DNA from: Halomicrobium salinisoli
GTDB lineage: Archaea > Halobacteriota > Halobacteria > Halobacteriales > Haloarculaceae
Direction: 5' to 3'
Assembly: GCF_020405185.1 (NCBI RefSeq)
Contig: NZ_CP084463.1
Span: forward strand, 1,984,001 to 2,048,000
Length of the DNA stretch: 64,000 bases
In this document: positions 48,015 to 56,959 of the stretch, piece after piece
How the letters are laid out: each line of letters begins with the position of its first letter
Numbering within the stretch: position 1 is the stretch's first letter
The notes under the pieces: model-generated
Told to the model about the DNA's origin: nothing
What the model saw: only the letters and a program-made list of their open reading frames with translations
The model's database searches: none
Program-made: the position numbers and the translations under genes

Positions 48015-49667
48015 TCAGCGATCCGGACGGCCGTCCCGCCGGTCGGCGGCCCCGTCCTCGCGGGCGCCGCGCGTCGCGCCCGCGTCGTCGGTGTCGGCCC
48101 CGGTCCCGCCGTCCGGATCCCGGCCGTCGACGTCGTCCTCGGCGTCGGCGTCGGTCTCTGCGTCGTCGCTTTCGGCGCCGGGATCGGTCGACCCGCCGCC
48201 GTCGCCGTAGGTCCCGGCGGCGTACTCCCCGGGCGCGTAGACCGGCGTGAGCAGGCGGTTCGACCGGGACTCGATCGCCTCGAGGAAGCGCTCGTCGACG
48301 ACCGAGCGGACGATCTCGTGCAGCGACTCGTCGCGGTCCTCGATCGAGTCGAGCACGCCCAGCGTGATCTGTGCGCCGGCCATGTCGGCGTGCCCGCCGG
48401 CGCTACCGATCCGGCCGAAGGCGTCGCGCAGCACCTCGCCGACGTCGAGGTCGGTGCCCCGCGCCCGCGCCGAGGCGTAGATGGTCCCCTTCTTGACGCC
48501 GTAGACGAGCGTCGTGTTGACCTCCTCCAGGTCGAGCAATCGGTCGGCGGCCTGGGCCAGGGCGTCGCGGTCGGTCAGCTCGCCGATGCAGGACAGCAGG
48601 ACCGACCCCTCCCGCGTCCGGTTGCGGATGGCCCGGGCGATGGTGTCCAGCGTGTCGGCGCTCATGCTCGGGTCCTCGATGCGCTGGAGGACGCTCAGGT
48701 CGGCGTGAGGCAGGAGGTAGGCGGCGGCCTCGAAGTCCTCCGGCGACACCTCGCGGCGGAACTCGCGGGTGTCGACGCTGATGCCGAACAGGAGGCCGGT
48801 GGCGATGGTCTCGTCGATCAGCGGTCCGGACTGGCGGAAGTAGTCGGTCAGCAGCGTGCTCGTCGCGCCCACGTCGCTGCGCAGGTCGACGAACCGCGCC
48901 TCCACGGGGACCCGCGGCGGGTGGTGGTCGATCACCACGTCGATCGGCGTCTCCGGCGGGAGCTGGTCGTTGACCCCGGCCCGGGAGTGATCCACCAGGG
49001 CGAACCCGTCGTACTCCGAGAGGTCGCCACCCACCGCCAGTTCCCGGAGGTCGAAGTCGAGCACGTTGACGAACGCCCGGTTCTCCTGGTGGGTGATCTC
49101 ACCGTAGTAGCAGATGTCAGGCTCGCACCCGACGGACTCGGCGATACGGGCCAGCGCGACGGCGCTTGCGATGGCGTCGGGGTCGGGGTTGTCGTGGGTC
49201 ACGACGGCGAGCCGGTCGCCGACGTCGCGCAGGACGCGCCGGAGCTGTCGGCCCCGCAGCGACTCGTCACCGACCCGCTCCGTGACGTGGTCGGTCACCG
49301 CGCGGCTGTGGTCGACGACCCGGTCGGCGACGCCGGCGACCGCCTCGCGGACGTCGGAGGAGGCGCCGGGACCGGTCGCGGCCACCAGCATCGCCCCGGG
49401 GAACACGCGGCGGGCGTCCGCCGCGAGGGCGGCGTTGCCCTCGGGATCGTTCGTCGCGACGACGACCGAGTCCGGATCGGTACCCAGGCCCGCGAGCGTG
49501 GCCTCGTCGATCGGTTCGGCCCGCTCGACACGCACGCCGTTCGATCGGAGCGTCTCCGCCCGGTGCTCGTCGCTCGTGACCACCAGCAGGTCGCCCCGCC
49601 GCTGAGACAGCTCGTCCACGACGGCCCGCCACAGCGGGCCGGCTCCGACCACCAGGCGAGAGACCAT
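48015..49667 (-). CDS. DHH-family phosphoesterase with N-terminal TrkA-N domain
   Basis: A 550-aa protein. A Rossmann-type TrkA-N/RCK domain fills residues 1-125 (VVGAGPLWRAVVDELSQRRG; VVVATNDPEGNAALAADARR). The DHH phosphoesterase core follows (VVTHDNPDPDAIASAVALAR at about 173; VIDHHPPR at about 248) and the DHHA1 domain carries the GSAGGHADMAGAQ motif (about 425). The last 70 residues are an acidic disordered tail. The family cleaves nucleotide phosphoesters such as cyclic dinucleotides or nanoRNA. The RCK fusion suggests control by a bound ligand. Confidence 0.88.
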   Translation of the reverse strand: MVSRLVVGAGPLWRAVVDELSQRRGDLLVVTSDEHRAETLRSNGVRVERAEPIDEATLAGLGTDPDSVVVATNDPEGNAALAADARRVFPGAMLVAATGPGASSDVREAVAGVADRVVDHSRAVTDHVTERVGDESLRGRQLRRVLRDVGDRLAVVTHDNPDPDAIASAVALARIAESVGCEPDICYYGEITHQENRAFVNVLDFDLRELAVGGDLSEYDGFALVDHSRAGVNDQLPPETPIDVVIDHHPPRVPVEARFVDLRSDVGATSTLLTDYFRQSGPLIDETIATGLLFGISVDTREFRREVSPEDFEAAAYLLPHADLSVLQRIEDPSMSADTLDTIARAIRNRTREGSVLLSCIGELTDRDALAQAADRLLDLEEVNTTLVYGVKKGTIYASARARGTDLDVGEVLRDAFGRIGSAGGHADMAGAQITLGVLDSIEDRDESLHEIVRSVVDERFLEAIESRSNRLLTPVYAPGEYAAGTYGDGGGSTDPGAESDDAETDADAEDDVDGRDPDGGTGADTDDAGATRGAREDGAADRRDGRPDR

Positions 49668-49692
49668 GAGAGAAGAGAGGGGCTGGAGACGG

Positions 49693-50121
49693 TTACTTCA
49701 GTCGCTCCTGGAGGAAGGAGGGATGGGCCGCGGTGATGCCCTCGATGGAGAGGATGTCCTCCTCGATGATGTCGCCGACGGCGTCGCCGTCGGCCGCGCG
49801 GATCTCGGCCATCAGCATGTGGTCGCCGCTGGAGGTGTACAGCGACTCGATCGCGTCGATCGACTTCAGTTCGCGAGTCACCTCGACGTAGCAGTCGCTG
49901 GCGACGTCCATCCCGACCAGCGCGATCGACTGGCTGGCGAGCTTCTTCGGGTCGACGTCGGCCGAGTAGCCGACGATCACGCCCTCGTCCTCCAGCTTGT
50001 TGATGTACTTGCGGACGGTGGGCTTCGAGACGTCGGCCCGATCCGCGATCTCCGCGTAGGACGCTTGCGCGTCCTCCTCTAAAACCGACAGTATACGACG
50101 TTCCGTAGACTCGACGCTCAT
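49693..50121 (-). CDS. lrp: Lrp/AsnC family transcriptional regulator
   Basis: A 142-aa Lrp-type regulator. The N-terminal winged helix reads RRILSVLEEDAQASYAEIAD, then RADVSKPTVRKYINKLEDEG. The C-terminal RAM effector domain is residues 70-142 (VEVTRELKSIDAIESLYTSS; HMLMAEIRAADGDAVGDIIE). It lies downstream of porAB in the same direction. In Halobacterium an lrp gene occupies the same place as I recall, so control of pyruvate metabolism is a plausible but unproven role. A TATA-like AAAAATATG is about 25-30 bp upstream. Confidence 0.9.
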   Translation of the reverse strand: MSVESTERRILSVLEEDAQASYAEIADRADVSKPTVRKYINKLEDEGVIVGYSADVDPKKLASQSIALVGMDVASDCYVEVTRELKSIDAIESLYTSSGDHMLMAEIRAADGDAVGDIIEEDILSIEGITAAHPSFLQERLK

Positions 50122-50279
50122 ACTCACTTCTTTTGGGTGGACAGAAAAATATGTTCCGAACGGCAAAAGGATAGTTGACAGGTAGGGCCGGCGGGAGAAA
50201 CCCGACGGCAGCGGGCCCGACGACGCCGATCGCGGTCGTCGACGGCGACGATCGAGTCGCCCTCGACGCCGGCCGGTCG

Positions 50280-51218
50280 TTACTTGTGGTAGTCGAGCAG
50301 TTCGTCGGCGGTCCGCTCCCACTCGGCGTCCTCGTCGAAGTACCGCTCCGCCAGCGGTTCGTCCGGCATCTCGCCGGTCGCCGCCTTCTCCTCCTGGTAG
50401 GACGGGCGGTCCTCGTCGACGTAGTACCGACCCGTCAGGACCTCGCCCTCGTAGAGCTTCGACTCCGTCTCGTACATGATCTCGGCGGCCTCCTGCCGGT
50501 CCGAGACGTCGTGGTCGTACTCGTCGGACTGCTGGATGTCCGTGTACGGGACGTACTGCTTGGCGTCCTTGTTCCAGGTCGGACACTGGGTCAGGAAGTC
50601 CACGTGGGCGAAGCCGTCGTGCTCGATGGCCTCCGCGAGGATCTCCTTGGCCTGGTTCGGGTTGACGGCCGCGGTCCGGGCGACGTAGGACGCCCCGGCG
50701 GTCAGCGAGAGGCTGAGCGGCCGGATCGGCGACTTCGCCGAGCCCGAGGGCTGGGTCTTGGACTTGTGGCCCTTGGGGCTCGTCGGCGACGTCTGGCCCT
50801 TGGTCAGCCCGAAGATCTCGTTGTTGAACACGATCGAGACCATGTCGTGGTTCTCGCGGGCCGTGTGGATGAAGTGGTTGCCGCCGATGCCGTAGTTGTC
50901 GCCGTCGCCGCCGGCGGCGATCACTTCGAGCTCGGGGTTGGCCAGCTTCGCCGCGCGGGCGACGGGCAGTTCGCGCCCGTGGATGGTGTGGAAGCCGTAG
51001 CTCTCGAAGTAGCTGTTGAGCTTGCCCGAGCAGCCGATGCCGGTGAACAGCGCCACCTCGTCGGGGTTCTTGCCGACCTCCGGCATCGCCTGCTTCAGCG
51101 CCTTCAGGACGCCGAAGTCGCCACAGCCGGGACACCACGTGGCCTGCGGCTCGATGCCGGGTGTGAACTCGTCGCGGTCGGTCTCTCGGTCCTCGCCGAT
51201 TGCTGAGAATGCGCTCAT
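50280..51218 (-). CDS. porB: pyruvate:ferredoxin oxidoreductase, beta subunit
   Basis: A 312-aa TPP-binding subunit. QATWCPGCGDFGVLKALKQA (about residue 26) and GIGCSGKLNSYFESYGFHTI carry cluster or TPP-contacting cysteines. The TPP signature GDGDNYGIGGNHFIHTAREN is at about 103, followed by NNEIFGLTKGQTSPTSPKGH. The length of 312 aa matches haloarchaeal PorB rather than KorB (about 288). With the alpha subunit it oxidises pyruvate to acetyl-CoA, passing electrons to ferredoxin. It begins 3 bp after porA ends. Confidence 0.93.
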   Translation of the reverse strand: MSAFSAIGEDRETDRDEFTPGIEPQATWCPGCGDFGVLKALKQAMPEVGKNPDEVALFTGIGCSGKLNSYFESYGFHTIHGRELPVARAAKLANPELEVIAAGGDGDNYGIGGNHFIHTARENHDMVSIVFNNEIFGLTKGQTSPTSPKGHKSKTQPSGSAKSPIRPLSLSLTAGASYVARTAAVNPNQAKEILAEAIEHDGFAHVDFLTQCPTWNKDAKQYVPYTDIQQSDEYDHDVSDRQEAAEIMYETESKLYEGEVLTGRYYVDEDRPSYQEEKAATGEMPDEPLAERYFDEDAEWERTADELLDYHK

Positions 51219-51221
51219 TGG

Positions 51222-53123
51222 TTAGTCACCTGCCGCGGGTACGTACTTCATGTTGTTCGCGGCGAGTTCCTCGCCGTTGATGCTGGACTCGAAGCCCTCG
51301 ACGATCTCGTGGGGCTCGAAGGGGTTGCCGTTGTACTTCAGCAGGCTCGAGAGCTTCGGCCCGAAGCGACCGATCTCCTTCTGGGTGAGACCGCGGAACT
51401 GGCCGCTGGCGTTCATCTCGACGACCAGCGCCTGGTCGACGGACTCGAGCCACTCGGAGACCTCCTCGACCGGGTACGGCATCAGGTCGGAGACGCCGAG
51501 CGCCTTGACCGAGTGGCCGTCGTCGTTGAGCCGGTCGACCGCCTCGAAGACGGTGTCCTGGTGGCTGCCCCACACGATGATGCCGTGGTCGGCGTCCTCC
51601 GGACCGTGGTAGGTCTGGTGGGAGGCGTTCTCGTCGAGGTCCGTCCGGATGTCGTCGAGCTTGCCCAGCCGGCGGTCCATCTGGAAGACCCGGTTCTGCG
51701 GGTCCTCACTGATGTGGCCGGACTCGTTGTGCTCGTTGCCGGTCGCGAGGAAGCGACCGTCCTTCTGACCGGGCACGGAGCGCGGGCTCACGTTCGAGCC
51801 GTCCTCGGGCTCGTGCTGGAAGCGCTGGAACTTGCCCGACGCGTGGTGGGCGGCCTCGGCGATCTCCTCCTCCGTCAGCACGGAGCCGGGGTCGCCGTTG
51901 GGCTCGCGGTCGAAGAAGCTCTCGTCGACGTTGCGCAGCTCGCCCTGGAGCTTCTGGTCGTAGACGACGATCGTCGGGATCTGGTAGTCGTAGGCGATCT
52001 CGAAGGCCTTGCGGGTCTGGTCGTAACACTCCCGGAGGTTGCCGGGCGCGAAGACGACCCGCGAGGAGTCGCCCTGGCTCGTGTACAGGACGTGCTCGAG
52101 GTCGCCCTGTTCGGGCTTGGTCGGCATGCCGGTCGAGGGCCCTGCGCGCATGGCCTCGACCAGGACGAGCGGCGTCTCCGTCATCTCGGCGAGGCCGAGC
52201 GGCTCGGACATCAGCGCGAACCCGCCGCCGGAAGAGCCGGACATCGCCTTGACCCCGGCGTGGCTGGCGCCCAGCGCCAGGCAGGCCGCGGCGATCTCGT
52301 CCTCGACCTGCTCGGAGATGCCCCCGAACTTCGGGAGGTTCTGGGACATGATCGTGAAGACGTCGGTCCACGGGGTCATCGGGTACCCGGAGATGAACCG
52401 ACAGCCCTCGTCGAGCGCGCCGTAGGCGATGGCGTTCGAACCGGAGAGGAGGACCTGGTCCTCGTCGTGGCCCTCGGGCTCCGGGATCTGGAGGTCGTGG
52501 CTCTGGTCCATCTCGGAGACCTGCTCGTAGGCCTGCTCGAGGACCGTGAGGTTGGCCTCCATCACGTCGCCCGACATGTTCTCCTGGATCAGCTCCTCGA
52601 AGTAGGAGGTGTCGATGCCAAGCAGCGCGGCGGTCGCGGCGACGCCGGCGGTGTTCCGCATGACCTCGCGCCCGTGCTCGCGGGCAATCTCGCGCAGGTT
52701 CAGCGGGTACACGTGCCAGTCGTTCTCCTCGGCACGCTCCTCGAGGTTCAGGTCCGCGATCTCGTCGTCCTCGAGCAGCCCCTCGTCGTAGACGATGATC
52801 CCGCCCTCGCGGAGGTCGTGCAGGTTCTCGGAGAGGGGCTTGACCTCCTCGTTGCCGTAGTACGCTTCCTCCTGCGGGTTCCGTGCGAAGGAGTCACCGA
52901 GGGCGAGAAGGAAATTGTACCCGTCCCCCCGCGATCGTACCTCGTCGTTGCTCGCGCGTACCTCTACGAACGTGTGGCCGCCCCGGATGCGCGACGGGTA
53001 GTGGCGATGAGTGAATACGTCGAGTCCCGACCGCATCAGGGCCTTGGCGAAGTTCTGGCTGGTCGAGTCGATCCCGTCCCCGGAACCGCCAGCAATTCGC
53101 CAGATTAGTTCCTGGCCTGTCAT
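51222..53123 (-). CDS. porA: pyruvate:ferredoxin oxidoreductase, alpha subunit (fused gamma-alpha)
   Basis: A 633-aa subunit. The gamma domain comes first (IWRIAGGSGDGIDSTSQNFA; HYPSRIRGGHTFVEVRASND). The alpha domain begins near residue 225 (LLSGSNAIAYGALDEGCRFI) with the pyrimidine-binding part GYPMTPWTDVFTIMSQNLPK and GSSGGGFALMSEPLGLAEMT. The gamma-alpha fusion and length match haloarchaeal PorA. The pair replaces pyruvate dehydrogenase. A promoter lies within 53124-53405, where AATCTTTAG on the minus strand is the best TATA candidate; no gene is seen in that 282-bp gap. Confidence 0.93.
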   Translation of the reverse strand: MTGQELIWRIAGGSGDGIDSTSQNFAKALMRSGLDVFTHRHYPSRIRGGHTFVEVRASNDEVRSRGDGYNFLLALGDSFARNPQEEAYYGNEEVKPLSENLHDLREGGIIVYDEGLLEDDEIADLNLEERAEENDWHVYPLNLREIAREHGREVMRNTAGVAATAALLGIDTSYFEELIQENMSGDVMEANLTVLEQAYEQVSEMDQSHDLQIPEPEGHDEDQVLLSGSNAIAYGALDEGCRFISGYPMTPWTDVFTIMSQNLPKFGGISEQVEDEIAAACLALGASHAGVKAMSGSSGGGFALMSEPLGLAEMTETPLVLVEAMRAGPSTGMPTKPEQGDLEHVLYTSQGDSSRVVFAPGNLRECYDQTRKAFEIAYDYQIPTIVVYDQKLQGELRNVDESFFDREPNGDPGSVLTEEEIAEAAHHASGKFQRFQHEPEDGSNVSPRSVPGQKDGRFLATGNEHNESGHISEDPQNRVFQMDRRLGKLDDIRTDLDENASHQTYHGPEDADHGIIVWGSHQDTVFEAVDRLNDDGHSVKALGVSDLMPYPVEEVSEWLESVDQALVVEMNASGQFRGLTQKEIGRFGPKLSSLLKYNGNPFEPHEIVEGFESSINGEELAANNMKYVPAAGD

Positions 53124-53405
53124 GGTAAATCATCGGCCCCAAAGCAGGTGCCGTACGTCAGGAAAAGAATGGCCCCGACTAAAGATTTTCCACTGATTTA
53201 CGTCCCATTAATCGTTATCGTTTGGGAGATGGCCCCTCGCTCCCGATTTCGGGAGGGGGAGAAAGAGGCTAACAAACCGTAATTCCTCCCCCAATTTAGT
53301 GAAAGAATGAGATTCGGGGACGGCACTGCCGACAGGTTCCTTCGTGGGAAGTAGTTCGCGCGGCGAGAGGAGAGAAGCGGACGACGAGAGAAGGGATCGG
53401 TCCAT

Positions 53406-54008
53406 TCAGACCTCGATCTCCTGCATCAGCCCGACGAGCTCGTCCAGCCGGGGGAACGTGTAGACCGTGACGTCGATGTCGGACTCGAGGGCGTGGACGC
53501 GGGAGTCGAACATCAGGGCCATGTCCGTCTCCCGGTCGCCGACGAGTTCGTCGACCATCCCGCTCCCGGGACCGAAGGTGAAGTTCGGGGTCGACATGTC
53601 GATGGTCGTGTTGAGGACGTTGGCCCAGCCGTCGATGAACCCGCTGGTCATGATGTTGCCGATCTCCTGGATGGCCGACCGCTCCATGTCGGTGAAGCCG
53701 CTGGCCGTGGGGTCCGTGTCGCCCATGTCGCCGATCATGCCGTGGGCCAGCTCCTTGGCGCTCTGGGCGTTGAACAGGAAGAGGATGTGCCCGTGGGGCG
53801 GCTCGAGCATGCGGATGCTGATCCCGATCTGCTTCTCGTCGCCGACGTGGGTCTTGATGTCCGGGATGTCGATGAAGTTGATCTTCGTGATCTCCATCTC
53901 CGTCTCCATGCCCGTCATCTGGCCGAGGTGGTTGGCGACCGTGTTGCCGCCCTCCTTGGCCATCCGGTTGAACAGCCCGAGCTTCCGTATGTCGATCATC
54001 AGACTCAT
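53406..54008 (-). CDS. cheC: chemotaxis protein CheC
   Basis: A 200-aa CheC-family phosphatase, which removes phosphate from CheY-P in chemotaxis adaptation. The phosphatase motif pattern E-x-x-N occurs in RMAKEGGNTVANHLGQMTG (weak, residue about 20) and in ERSAIQEIGNIMTSGFIDGW (strong, about 110-125). No other che or flagellar gene is adjacent, so it is separate from the main chemotaxis cluster. The ATG at 54008 (MSLMIDIRKLGLFN) starts at the conserved first helix. Confidence 0.9.
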   Translation of the reverse strand: MSLMIDIRKLGLFNRMAKEGGNTVANHLGQMTGMETEMEITKINFIDIPDIKTHVGDEKQIGISIRMLEPPHGHILFLFNAQSAKELAHGMIGDMGDTDPTASGFTDMERSAIQEIGNIMTSGFIDGWANVLNTTIDMSTPNFTFGPGSGMVDELVGDRETDMALMFDSRVHALESDIDVTVYTFPRLDELVGLMQEIEV

Positions 54009-54070
54009 AGCGAGGGGTACTGGAGCCACGTTGCCCGGCCTTCCACATAAGATGTGGACCCCCATTCTCG

Positions 54071-54138
54071 GAGACGAGAATCGCAGTCGCCGCTGCTCGG
54101 CGACGAGACGAGAATCGCAGTCGCCGCTGCTCGGCGAC
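54071..54138. repeat. tandem 34-bp duplication upstream of cheC
   Basis: Two adjacent copies of a 34-bp unit beginning GAGACGAGAATCGCAGTCGC and ending GGCGAC. They lie in the divergent promoter region between cheC and the histidine kinase gene. The unit contains the small hairpin GTCGCCGctgctCGGCGAC. It may alter spacing or be neutral. Confidence 0.85.
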
Positions 54139-54204
54139 GGACGGCCGACTGACAGCGCTCCTCAACCCTTTTCACGCAGTACGCGTATCGTAAGGTGACA
54201 CGCG

Positions 54205-56250
54205 ATGAGTCACCTGCTCGAAGAGCCGACCGCCGTCGTGGTGGTCGGCGGCGCCGGCTCTGGGGCGGCGTCTGCGTTAACGGGGGGAGCAGCCACGGCG
54301 GTCGTCCACCGGTCCTCGGTCGACGCGGCAGTGGCAACGCTCGAGGAACGCGACGACGTCGGCTGCGTCGTCCTGACGGGGGAACCGGGCGAGAGAGCGG
54401 CCGACGGCTGCCGGCGGATCCGAGCAGCGGACCGGGACCTGCCGGTCGTGGTGCTGACCGAGGTGGAGCCCGACGCGGCCGCGGCGGTCGCCGACGTCGA
54501 GCACTGCCGCCTCCTGCCGCGGTCGGTCTCGCCGACACGGCTGCGCGAGGTCGTCGACGCGGCGCTGGCCGACTACGAGGAGCGGCGCGACCGGGCCGCG
54601 AACAGCAGCATCCTCGAGACCCTGCTGTCGGAGAGCAACGTCTCGATCTACGCGAAAGACGACCAGGCGCGAGTGGTCCGGATGGCCGACGTCGAGTACG
54701 GTCCGGACCCCGACGATGTCCGCGGGAAGACCGACCTGGAGGTGTGGAGCGACGAGACGCCCGAGATGGCCCGACAGACCTACGATGACGACCTGGACGT
54801 CGTCGAGAGCGGCGAGCCGGTCTACGAGCAGCGCGAGCGGTTCGATCAGGGCGGGTACACCCACTGGTCGGAGACGACGAAGGTTCCCTGGCGCGACGAG
54901 GACGGCGAGGTCCAGGGCCTCGTCGGCGTCTCGCGAGACGTCACCGAAGACATGGAGCGCGCCGAGGAGCTCCGCGAGCGCCGCCAGCTCATCGAGCAGT
55001 TCGCGAGCTACGTGTCCCACGACCTCAAGACGCCGCTGCAGGTCGCCAGCGGTTCGCTGCGGCTCGCCCGCGAGACCGGCGACGGTGACGCCTTCCGGAA
55101 GGTCGGCGACGCCCTGGAGCGCATGGAGGAGACAATCGACGACCTCAGCGAACTGGCTCGGCGCCGGGCCGAGACGGGCACGACCGAAGAGATCAGGGAG
55201 GCGCTGCCGGACCGCGACCCCGACGAGACGATCGAGACGCCGAGGCTGGGCGAACTCGTCGAGGACGTCTGGGACGTGATCGGCGCCGACGAGGCGACGC
55301 TCGAGGTGTCGGTGCCGCCGGCGGCGACCATCACGGCCGACCCCGAGACGATCCGACCGCTGCTGGAGAACCTGCTGAAAAACGCCGTCGCCCACGCCGG
55401 CCCCGACGTGACGGTCCGCGTCGGGCTCACCGACCGGAGCGGCTTCTACGTGGCCGACGACGGCCCGGGCATCCCCGAGGACGAGCGCGACCGGGTCGTC
55501 GAGGAGGGGTACACGACCGCCGAGGACGGCACCGGGATGGGGCTGACCATCGTCTCGGAGGTGGCCGCCGAGAACGGCTGGACGCTCGCCCTGGCCGACA
55601 GCCGGGCCGGCGGTGCCCGCGTCGAGATCAACGACTGCAAGATCGTGGCCGACCGGCTCGACGCCGCCCGCCCGGACCGGTCCGTCGACCTGATCGACGA
55701 CCAGACCGTCGGCGACGCGGGTGTCGCTGGCGCGGCCGAACGCGTCGAGACCGTCGACCGGTGGATCGTCACCGGCGGCGGCGAGAACATCTGGGGGCAG
55801 ACCAACGAGTTCCACTTCCTGTACGGGCGGGCGACCCCGCCGGTCCGACTCCAGGCCCGGATCCGCGACCTCGACGCGGTCGACGAGTACAGTAAAACCG
55901 GGCTGATGATCCGGGGCGGGCTCGACGAGGACGCTCCGTTCGGGTTCGTCGGCCAGACGGCCGAACACGGCACGGAGCTGGCCTGGCGGGAGAGCGCCGA
56001 CGGACGGACCCGGACCGAGCAGTTCGAGGAGCCGGAGTCGGCCTACGAGTGGTACCGGATCGAGTGCGTCGACGGCGCGGTCACCTGCTCGGTCTCGCCG
56101 GACGGCGACGAGTGGACGGCTCTCGACCAGCGGTCCCTCCCGTTCGACGACGAGGTGTACGCGGGCCTCGCCGTCTGCAGCCACGACGGCCAGACCCACA
56201 GCGTCGCCGAGTTCGAGGGCGTCAGCGCCTACGAACTCGAGGACGAGTGA
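54205..56250 (+). CDS. soluble PAS histidine kinase with C-terminal beta-sandwich (DUF1349/lectin-like) domain
   Basis: A 681-aa protein. Residues 1-125 resemble a receiver fold without the phospho-acceptor Asp (VGCVVLTGEPGERAADGCRR). PAS covers about 135-245 (LLSESNVSIYAKDDQARVVR). The HisKA motif SHDLKTPLQVASGS has its His near 271. The HATPase N box is LLENLLKNAVAHA (about 388), G1 is DDGPGIP (about 417), and G2 is GTGMGLTIV. From about 515 a different domain follows: GGGENIWGQTNEFHFLYGRA, DEYSKTGLMIRGGLDEDAPF, VSPDGDEWTALDQRSLPFDD, VYAGLAVCSHDGQTHSVAEF. This matches the beta-sandwich module found on secreted glycosidases. No signal peptide or membrane helix is seen, so the whole protein appears cytoplasmic. 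Confidence 0.88.
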   Translation: MSHLLEEPTAVVVVGGAGSGAASALTGGAATAVVHRSSVDAAVATLEERDDVGCVVLTGEPGERAADGCRRIRAADRDLPVVVLTEVEPDAAAAVADVEHCRLLPRSVSPTRLREVVDAALADYEERRDRAANSSILETLLSESNVSIYAKDDQARVVRMADVEYGPDPDDVRGKTDLEVWSDETPEMARQTYDDDLDVVESGEPVYEQRERFDQGGYTHWSETTKVPWRDEDGEVQGLVGVSRDVTEDMERAEELRERRQLIEQFASYVSHDLKTPLQVASGSLRLARETGDGDAFRKVGDALERMEETIDDLSELARRRAETGTTEEIREALPDRDPDETIETPRLGELVEDVWDVIGADEATLEVSVPPAATITADPETIRPLLENLLKNAVAHAGPDVTVRVGLTDRSGFYVADDGPGIPEDERDRVVEEGYTTAEDGTGMGLTIVSEVAAENGWTLALADSRAGGARVEINDCKIVADRLDAARPDRSVDLIDDQTVGDAGVAGAAERVETVDRWIVTGGGENIWGQTNEFHFLYGRATPPVRLQARIRDLDAVDEYSKTGLMIRGGLDEDAPFGFVGQTAEHGTELAWRESADGRTRTEQFEEPESAYEWYRIECVDGAVTCSVSPDGDEWTALDQRSLPFDDEVYAGLAVCSHDGQTHSVAEFEGVSAYELEDE

Positions 56251-56259
56251 CGACGGCGC

Positions 56260-56934
56260 CTACTCGCCGCCGACCCTGATACTCACGGCCACGCCCTGTC
56301 CCAGCGGCAGCAGGCCCGTCTCGAAGTCGGGGTCGTCTCGCACCGTCGCCAGGTAGTCGGCGACGCCGCGGCTCGCCCCGTCGGCATCGACGTCCTCGCC
56401 CGCCAGCAGGGCCCGGACGTCCGCGAAGTCCAGTGGCCCCGCCTCGATGGCGTTGTCCGCGACGACGACGCCGCCCTCGGGGACCGTCGGGCGGACCGCC
56501 TCGAAGGCAGCCCGGTAGCGGTCCTTCTCGTTGTCGATCAGCACGAGGTCGAACGGGCCCTCGCAGTCGGCGACCGTCTCGATCGCGTCGCCGTGCTCGA
56601 AGCGGGCGCGGTCGGCGTAGCCGCCCCGCTCTAAGTTCTCCCGGGCGTCGGCCAGTTCGTCCGCGTCGATCTCGGTGAGGACGATCTCGCCGTCTTCGGG
56701 CAGCGCCGGCGCCGTCCAGTAGGCCGAGTAGCCGAAGCCGGAGCCGAACTCGAAGACGCGCTCGGCGTCGACGGCGCGGGCGAGCAAGCGGAGCCACCCG
56801 CCGACCGCGGGCCCGACCGTCGGGAACCCCTCGCGGTCGGCGCGGGCGTCCATCGCCTCGATCACCTCGTCGCGGTCGGGCGCGAGCGTCCGTGCGAACT
56901 CCTCCGTAACCGCCGGCAGCGGATCCTCGTCCAT
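56260..56934 (-). CDS. O-methyltransferase, SAM-dependent
   Basis: A 224-aa class I methyltransferase like catechol/caffeoyl O-methyltransferases (family 3). Motif I is VFEFGSGFGYSAYW (about residue 60). GEIVLTEIDADELADARENL binds the SAM ribose. GPFDLVLIDNEKDRYRAAFE and GGVVVADNAIEAGPLDF follow, with the metal-contacting Asp/Asn pattern. The substrate is unknown. It is convergent with the histidine kinase gene, the stops being 9 bp apart. Confidence 0.87.
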   Translation of the reverse strand: MDEDPLPAVTEEFARTLAPDRDEVIEAMDARADREGFPTVGPAVGGWLRLLARAVDAERVFEFGSGFGYSAYWTAPALPEDGEIVLTEIDADELADARENLERGGYADRARFEHGDAIETVADCEGPFDLVLIDNEKDRYRAAFEAVRPTVPEGGVVVADNAIEAGPLDFADVRALLAGEDVDADGASRGVADYLATVRDDPDFETGLLPLGQGVAVSIRVGGE

Positions 56935-56959
56935 ACCGGGCGCTGGACTCCGAACTGGA

